11,010 nt of DNA from Bacilli bacterium (GTDB taxonomy: Bacteria > Bacillota_I > Bacilli_A > RF39 > UBA660), in assembly GCA_007116525.1 (NCBI GenBank), contig SKIH01000066.1, forward strand, positions 1 through 11,010, in the 5' to 3' direction. Positions 6,445-11,010 of this stretch are shown here, one piece after another; position 1 is the stretch's first letter; each line of letters starts with the position of its first letter. The notes under the pieces are model-generated. The model was not told where the DNA came from. It did no database searches and saw only the letters and a list, made by a program, of their open reading frames with translations. A program made the translations under genes and the position numbers.

Positions 6445-8394
6445 GTGGACAAACCAAAATTTTTATTACCGTTTATATATGTTTACAAAATCGTAAAATC
6501 GATTTTGCACGTGCCTTTTAAATTTATAAAATATTTTTCAGTTGGATTTTTCTTATTTGTATATGTCTTATCTTATACAATGCTAAATATAATTACTAAT
6601 ATTTTAATATATTGTTTAAAAGGAATAAGAGTAATATTAATATATACGTTTTTATTTTTAAGTATATTTTTTGAATATACTAATACATTCTTGGATTTTG
6701 TTTTTAGAGGTTTTGTTTATTCATGTTATTTTGTATATAAACAGTACTTTAGAGTATACATCATAGTATATGTTTTTTATAGAAGACAAAAAAAGATTAG
6801 CGAGATAACAGCACAAATAAAAGAAGAAGAACGTGAGCGTAGAAGAAAAGAAAATGAAGCTCGACAAAAAGAGCTGGAAGCTAAGAAACAAGAGATTATA
6901 GAAGCTAAGAAACAAGAACGTGAAGAAGCTAAGAAGTATCAAGAATTGAATGCTTATAAAGGCGATAATGTTAAATTAGAGAAAAAGCCTTTAGGTGAAA
7001 GAATAAATGATTTACTAGAAAAAATGATAAAAGGGCCTACAATATTAAAGAAAGCAATTGTAAATTATTGGAATAATTTATCATTAGTTAAAAACCGTAA
7101 TAACAAATTAGAAGTTGAAAAGGAACAACTTTTGTCATCGTTTGATAAAGATAAAGATGATAGAAGTAAAACTAAACAATTGTTTGAATACGTTGCTAAA
7201 AACCCAGAAGGTAAAGTCGTAAAAGGGTACTTTGATGCTTATTCTAGAGTTGAAGTTCACTCTTTCTTACTTTCAGAAGGTATGGAAGTTTATAGTATTA
7301 GGACAAATAAATTAATTAGAGCTTTATATGGTAATGCTGGTGGTGGAATCAAGTTTAAAGTAAAGGATTTAATATTCTTTTTAACACAACTTTCTACTTA
7401 TATTAAAGCAGGTATCCCATTAGTGGAATCGCTTAAAATTTTAACTAATCAGTTTAATCAAAAGTCATATCAAAGAGTTTTAAGATCGATTATATATGAT
7501 TTAACTATGGGTGATGCATTTAGTGAGGCAATGTCTAAACAAGGTAAAACATTCCCGCAAATTTTAATTAACATGGTTAAAACAGCAGAGATGACTGGTC
7601 AGTTAGCTGAGGTTTTAGATGATATGGCAGATTATTTCTCTGAAATCGATAAAACAAGAAAACAAATGCTTACTGTTATGATGTATCCGATGATTATATT
7701 TACTATATCGATTGGTGTTATTGGATTTATTTTAATGTTTGTTATTCCAAGATTCGTTCAAATTTATGAATCTATGGATAGTTCACAAATACCAGAGTTT
7801 ACACTATTTATTATGAGAACAAGTGAATTTTTACAAGATAATATTGGTTTTATAATTTTAGGATTCATTGTATTTGTTTTAATATTTAGATATTTATATG
7901 TAAATGTTAAATTATTTAAAACAATGGTTCAATGGAGTGTTATGAAATCTCCTGCATTTGGTGATGTAGTTATATACAACGAAATAACAATGTTTTCTAA
8001 AACATTTTCTTCGTTACTATCACACAACGTATTTATTACAGATAGTATGGAAATATTGAACAAAATTACTAATAACGAGATATTTAAAATGCTTATTTTA
8101 GATACTATTACAAACCTTGCAAAAGGTGATAAAATTTCTAAATCGTTTAAAGAACACTGGGCATTCCCAGTTCCTGCATATGAGATGATCGTTACTGGTG
8201 AAAAAACCGGACAATTGCCGGAGATGATGGCTAAAGTTGCTGAATATTATCAAGAGTTACACTCAAATTCAGTTACTAGACTTAAAACGTTTATCGAGCC
8301 GTTTTTGATTATATTCTTAACGGTAGTTGTTGGTGGAATTGTACTAGCGATTATTATACCGATGTTTAATATGTACCAAACAATTCAAGGATAG
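6445..8394 (+). CDS. pilC: Type II secretion/type IV pilus platform protein (PilC/GspF/ComGB) with long N-terminal extension
   Basis: This inner-membrane platform protein couples the assembly ATPase to pilin polymerisation. It has 649 residues, against about 350-410 for the family. The usual protein starts near residue 247 (FEYVAKNPEGKVVKGYFDA, then a KDLIFFLTQLSTYIKAGIPL motif at 307-326). The first T2SSF domain (about 306-429) ends in a membrane helix (about 415-435). A second helix lies at about 466-486, the second T2SSF domain at about 510-632 (SLLSHNVFITDSMEIL, TGEKTGQLPEMM), and the last helix at about 620-641. The extra N-terminus has three or four hydrophobic segments (about 33-57, 61-77 and 83-111), then a Lys/Glu/Arg-rich coiled coil (about 113-171) with an 8-residue repeat, and a basic linker to 246. 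The start is GTG, preceded 5 bases earlier by GGCGGTG (6433-6439). The frame stays open through the extension with the neighbours' base composition, so this looks like one protein. The ATPase and pilin genes are not adjacent, unlike typical comG operons. Confidence 0.88.
   Translation: MDKPKFLLPFIYVYKIVKSILHVPFKFIKYFSVGFFLFVYVLSYTMLNIITNILIYCLKGIRVILIYTFLFLSIFFEYTNTFLDFVFRGFVYSCYFVYKQYFRVYIIVYVFYRRQKKISEITAQIKEEERERRRKENEARQKELEAKKQEIIEAKKQEREEAKKYQELNAYKGDNVKLEKKPLGERINDLLEKMIKGPTILKKAIVNYWNNLSLVKNRNNKLEVEKEQLLSSFDKDKDDRSKTKQLFEYVAKNPEGKVVKGYFDAYSRVEVHSFLLSEGMEVYSIRTNKLIRALYGNAGGGIKFKVKDLIFFLTQLSTYIKAGIPLVESLKILTNQFNQKSYQRVLRSIIYDLTMGDAFSEAMSKQGKTFPQILINMVKTAEMTGQLAEVLDDMADYFSEIDKTRKQMLTVMMYPMIIFTISIGVIGFILMFVIPRFVQIYESMDSSQIPEFTLFIMRTSEFLQDNIGFIILGFIVFVLIFRYLYVNVKLFKTMVQWSVMKSPAFGDVVIYNEITMFSKTFSSLLSHNVFITDSMEILNKITNNEIFKMLILDTITNLAKGDKISKSFKEHWAFPVPAYEMIVTGEKTGQLPEMMAKVAEYYQELHSNSVTRLKTFIEPFLIIFLTVVVGGIVLAIIIPMFNMYQTIQG
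6877..6936 (+). repeat. 24-base tandem repeat within pilC
   Basis: GAAGCTAAGAAACAAGA occurs at 6877-6893 and again at 6901-6917, and GAAGCTAAGAAG at 6925-6936, at an exact 24-base period. The three units encode EAKKQEII, EAKKQERE and EAKKYQEL in the coiled-coil part of the PilC extension. Because the DNA matches and not only the protein, recent duplication or slippage is plausible. Confidence 0.75.
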
Positions 8395-8402
8395 GAGGAA
8401 AC

Positions 8403-9161
8403 ATGGAATTATTTATCATTATTATATTTTTCTTATTTGGATTAGTATTTGGTTCATTCTTTAATGTAGTCGGTTATAGACTACCTAAAGAAGAGTCGAT
8501 AGTTAATCCTCCTTCTCACTGTCCAAGTTGTAATAAGAGGTTAACTCCTCTTGAGTTAATACCTGTACTTTCTTATCTTATTCAAAGAGGAAAATGTAGA
8601 AATTGTAAAACAAAAATAGGACTTTTTTATCCTATTTTTGAACTTATTACAGGTATATTATTTGCTATAACATATATTATGTTTGGTTTAAATGTAGATT
8701 TATTTATTAGTTTGATTTTTGTATCAAGTTTAATTATAATATTTATTAGCGATTATCAAACAATGATAATCCCAGATGAGATAATAATTTTTGCTATTTT
8801 GGCAAAAGTTATATATGCTTTAGTTTCTAGCGATATATCATTAATTGGAATACTTTTAAATGGATTAATCGCAGCAAGTTTAATGTTGCTTTTGAAAAAG
8901 TTCGGCGATAAAGCTTTCAAACGAGAATCTATGGGTGGTGGAGATATAAAACTACTATTCGTATTTGGTATGTATCTAGGTTTTGAACTTGCTATTATTA
9001 CTATATTTTTAAGTTCATTTATTGCATTACCATATTCATTGTATATATTAAATAAAAACAAAGAACATGTTGTCCCATATGGACCATTTTTGGCAATCGC
9101 AGCATTATTACTATATTTAAGTAAAGTTGACTTTATGAGTATAGTTACAATGCTATCATAG
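8403..9161 (+). CDS. pilD: Prepilin peptidase / N-methyltransferase (type IV leader peptidase)
   Basis: This membrane aspartyl protease (A24 family) cleaves the leader of prepilins and methylates the new N-terminus; in competent Firmicutes it is called ComC. The 252 residues show the complete two-part structure. The N-terminal domain has GSFFNVVGYRLP (17-28) and a zinc-binding four-cysteine cluster (C40, C43, C65, C68), usual in the bifunctional enzymes. About seven membrane helices follow. Catalytic aspartates are D117 (in SDYQTMIIPD) and D181 (in MGGGDIKLL), separated by 64 residues, as expected for type IV leader peptidases. AGGAGG at 8393-8398 overlaps the pilC stop codon, which makes co-translation with pilC likely. 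Its substrates (pilins) are not in the window. Confidence 0.94.
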   Translation: MELFIIIIFFLFGLVFGSFFNVVGYRLPKEESIVNPPSHCPSCNKRLTPLELIPVLSYLIQRGKCRNCKTKIGLFYPIFELITGILFAITYIMFGLNVDLFISLIFVSSLIIIFISDYQTMIIPDEIIIFAILAKVIYALVSSDISLIGILLNGLIAASLMLLLKKFGDKAFKRESMGGGDIKLLFVFGMYLGFELAIITIFLSSFIALPYSLYILNKNKEHVVPYGPFLAIAALLLYLSKVDFMSIVTMLS

Positions 9162-9173
9162 GAGGAAATTATT

Positions 9174-9866
9174 ATGAATTTAGCACTTTTAGGATTAGAA
9201 AACGTTATTACTATTTCATTATTCGTAGTGTCGATTGTAATAACAATGTATGCACAATTTAAAATAAAAACTGCATATGGAATGTACAAAAAAGTTAGAA
9301 CAAAATATACTGGACTTGCTGTTGCAAGAGAGATATTAGATAAGAATGGGCTTTCTGATGTTAAAGTAGTTCAAGTAAAAGGAGAACTATCGGATCATTA
9401 TGACCCTACAAGAAAAGTAGTTAGGTTATCAGAACACATTTATAAGGAAAATACAATCGCTGCAGTTTCGGTTGCAGCACACGAAGTAGGGCATGCAATT
9501 CAAGATAAAGAAGGATATATTTTCATGAGGATTAGGGCTATGTTAGTACCTGTTGTGAAACTAGTTACATACTTAGGTTATTTTTCGATTATTATCGCAC
9601 TTTTAGCAGGTATTACGGGCTACTTGATGGTTGGTATATATATATTACTTGCTACGTTTATTTTTCAACTAGTGACATTACCAGTTGAATTTGATGCGTC
9701 AAGAAAAGCAAAAGATCAACTTTTAAAACATAACTTTATCGAAGTTAATGAAAAAAGTAGAGTTGATAAAATGTTATCAGCAGCAGCGCTTACTTATGTC
9801 GCGGCTATGATTGCAACACTTCTAAACATTTTAAGATTACTTATCATGTTAAGAGGAAGGGATTAA
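9174..9866 (+). CDS. YugP-like membrane zinc metallopeptidase
   Basis: This belongs to the neutral zinc metallopeptidase family of Bacillus YugP (Zn_peptidase_2). Physiological substrates of this family are not established. The 230 residues show an N-terminal membrane helix (about 9-27), a soluble part, the zinc motif HEVGH at 103-107 (H103, E104, H107) in AAHEVGHAIQ, two hydrophobic segments (about 123-170), then PVEFDASRKA, where E172 is the likely third zinc ligand, and a last helix (about 204-226). All catalytic residues are present. AGGAGG at 9160-9165 lies 8 bases before the ATG and overlaps the end of pilD. The position in a pilus/envelope operon suggests membrane protein processing or quality control, but a link to pilus assembly is only inference. 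Confidence 0.85.
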   Translation: MNLALLGLENVITISLFVVSIVITMYAQFKIKTAYGMYKKVRTKYTGLAVAREILDKNGLSDVKVVQVKGELSDHYDPTRKVVRLSEHIYKENTIAAVSVAAHEVGHAIQDKEGYIFMRIRAMLVPVVKLVTYLGYFSIIIALLAGITGYLMVGIYILLATFIFQLVTLPVEFDASRKAKDQLLKHNFIEVNEKSRVDKMLSAAALTYVAAMIATLLNILRLLIMLRGRD

Positions 9867-9880
9867 GACAAGGAGAGCAT

Positions 9881-11010
9881 ATGAAAAGATCAAAAAAAAT
9901 AATAGGTAGTATATTTAGTTTAATTACTATATACTTTTTGTTTGCAGTTTTCCAAAGTAAACTGCTGCCGCTAAATTACTTTTTTATTTTCGCATTAATA
10001 GTATTGTTTATAAATGGAGTATTAACAGCTACTTTAATTATTGTTAAAAACAAAATTTTTAAAAGTTTAAGTATATTTTTCATGGTTGTTATTACTATTA
10101 TGATTATTATAGGGCTAAGGTATAGTTCAAATACTCTTAACTTTTTAAGAAATATATCTAACTTAGATTTTGAAACGACTAAATATTATGGCTTAGCTTT
10201 GAAAACTAGTGGACACGAACAAATCGATGATTTAGATGTTTTAATACATAACAATATGGCAGACGAGATGGAGAAGTTAAAAGAAGTATTGGAAGAAAAA
10301 AATGTTTTGTTTGAAGAAACTAGTGACTTAACAGAAATTTATAGCGGACTATTTGATGAAGTTGTGGATGCAATTGTAATTGAAAGTAACTTTAAAGATA
10401 TTTTAGGAGAAGAACTTCCTGAGTTTGTTGATGAAACTGTCATTATATTCGAATATGAAATAAGAAGTGAATTGATTAGAGAAAAGCGAGATGTTAATGT
10501 TACAGAAGATCCTTTTAACATATATATATCAGGAATAGATACTAGAGGAAGTATTAGTAATAGGGCAAGAAGTGATGTAAATATCATTATGACTATTAAC
10601 CCTGCTACTAAAGAAGTTTTACTAACTAATATTCCAAGAGATTACTATGTTAGAATACCAGGAACAACCGGTTATAAAGATAAATTAACTCACACTGGTA
10701 TTTATGGTGTTGAAACATCTGTTAATACACTTGAAAACTTATTAGACACAGAGATCGATTTTTATTTAAGAGTTAATTTTTCATCAACAGTTAGATTGAT
10801 AGATGCTCTTGGGGGCATTACTGTTAACTCTAATTATGCTTTTTCGACTAAAGACTATTCTTTCTCAAGAGGTAATAATTTCATGGATGGTGAGAGAACG
10901 CTTGCTTTTGTTAGAGAAAGAAAAAGATTACCAGGTGGCGATAGAGCTAGAGGTGAAAATCAGCAAGCTGCTATTGAGGGCATAATAAATAAAATGACCC
11001 AAAGAGATAC
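9881..11010 (+). CDS. LCP-family (LytR-CpsA-Psr) cell wall glycopolymer ligase with extra extracellular domain, 3' truncated
   Basis: LCP enzymes attach teichoic acids or capsular glycans from lipid carriers to peptidoglycan outside the membrane. The frame is open from the ATG at 9881 to the window end (376 codons plus 2 bases). AGGAG at 9871-9875 is well placed. Three N-terminal membrane segments (about 7-24, 33-55 and 61-80) are followed by an extracellular region of about 110 residues (95-205), then the LCP domain from about 212. The LCP domain shows ISGIDTRG (216-223), RSD (230-232), NIPRDYYVRIPG (250-261), DALGGITV (308-315) and DGERTLAFVRERK (336-348) followed by GGDRARGENQQ. The expected catalytic arginines (R230, R253, R345, R347) and D220 and D232 are present. 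Three membrane segments plus an additional domain recall CpsA-type LCP proteins. The gene lies 14 bases after the metallopeptidase gene with no terminator between. The C-terminus is beyond the window. Confidence 0.9.
   Translation, partial: MKRSKKIIGSIFSLITIYFLFAVFQSKLLPLNYFFIFALIVLFINGVLTATLIIVKNKIFKSLSIFFMVVITIMIIIGLRYSSNTLNFLRNISNLDFETTKYYGLALKTSGHEQIDDLDVLIHNNMADEMEKLKEVLEEKNVLFEETSDLTEIYSGLFDEVVDAIVIESNFKDILGEELPEFVDETVIIFEYEIRSELIREKRDVNVTEDPFNIYISGIDTRGSISNRARSDVNIIMTINPATKEVLLTNIPRDYYVRIPGTTGYKDKLTHTGIYGVETSVNTLENLLDTEIDFYLRVNFSSTVRLIDALGGITVNSNYAFSTKDYSFSRGNNFMDGERTLAFVRERKRLPGGDRARGENQQAAIEGIINKMTQRD

Noticed and set aside
8756..9289. 177-codon open frame on the minus strand
   Set aside because: It lies fully opposite the prepilin peptidase and the start of the metallopeptidase gene, both with clear motifs. 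It has no ribosome binding site and no recognisable domain. Long antisense frames are common in AT-rich genes.
10803..10985. 60-codon plus-strand open frame near the right end
   Set aside because: It is another frame of the LCP gene, whose frame stays open and carries the conserved motifs.

Overview
The window is about 11 kb of very AT-rich bacterial DNA with every convincing gene on the + strand. Strong AGGAGG-type ribosome binding sites, a vegetative sigma factor of the SigA type, a dnaG-rpoD-trmK run, and Gram-positive-type competence and LCP envelope genes point to a low-GC Firmicute: Bacilli, or a Mollicutes-related, uncultivated Erysipelotrichia/RF39-like lineage (inference; lineage not computed). 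Tryptophan is written TGG, also at conserved positions such as the WW pair of the sigma factor. TGA is therefore not read as Trp, although none of the nine stop codons seen is TGA (five TAA, four TAG).

Layout. Bases 1-122 are the last codons of an FtsW/RodA-type peptidoglycan glycosyltransferase, followed by a strong intrinsic terminator (130-169). The terminator's 3' arm doubles as the ribosome binding site of comEA. Bases 168-2769 hold comEA and comEC, the membrane DNA receptor and channel of natural transformation, overlapping by 41 bases. Bases 2827-6377 hold dnaG (primase), rpoD (housekeeping sigma factor, overlapping dnaG by 8 bases) and trmK (tRNA m1A22 methyltransferase). A weak A/T hairpin and an extended -10 promoter then separate this block from a second transcription unit (6445 to the end): a type II secretion/type IV pilus platform protein (PilC/GspF/ComGB family) with an unusual ~245-residue N-terminal extension, a prepilin peptidase, a YugP-like membrane zinc metallopeptidase, and the start of an LCP-family cell wall glycopolymer ligase with an extra extracellular domain.

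How they fit together. ComEA, ComEC, the platform protein and the prepilin peptidase are four parts of one DNA-uptake machine: the pilus brings DNA to the surface, ComEA binds it and ComEC passes a single strand inward. The ATPase (ComGA/PilB) and the pilins are not in this window. The dnaG-rpoD-trmK run is a standard housekeeping block that here sits between the two halves of the uptake gene set. The last two genes are envelope genes sharing the pilC unit.

I see no mobile element, CRISPR array, tRNA or rRNA, and no intergenic stretch over about 70 bases. I did not find a clearly new system. The most unusual items are the extended PilC, the terminator/RBS overlap at comEA, and the LCP protein's extra domain.
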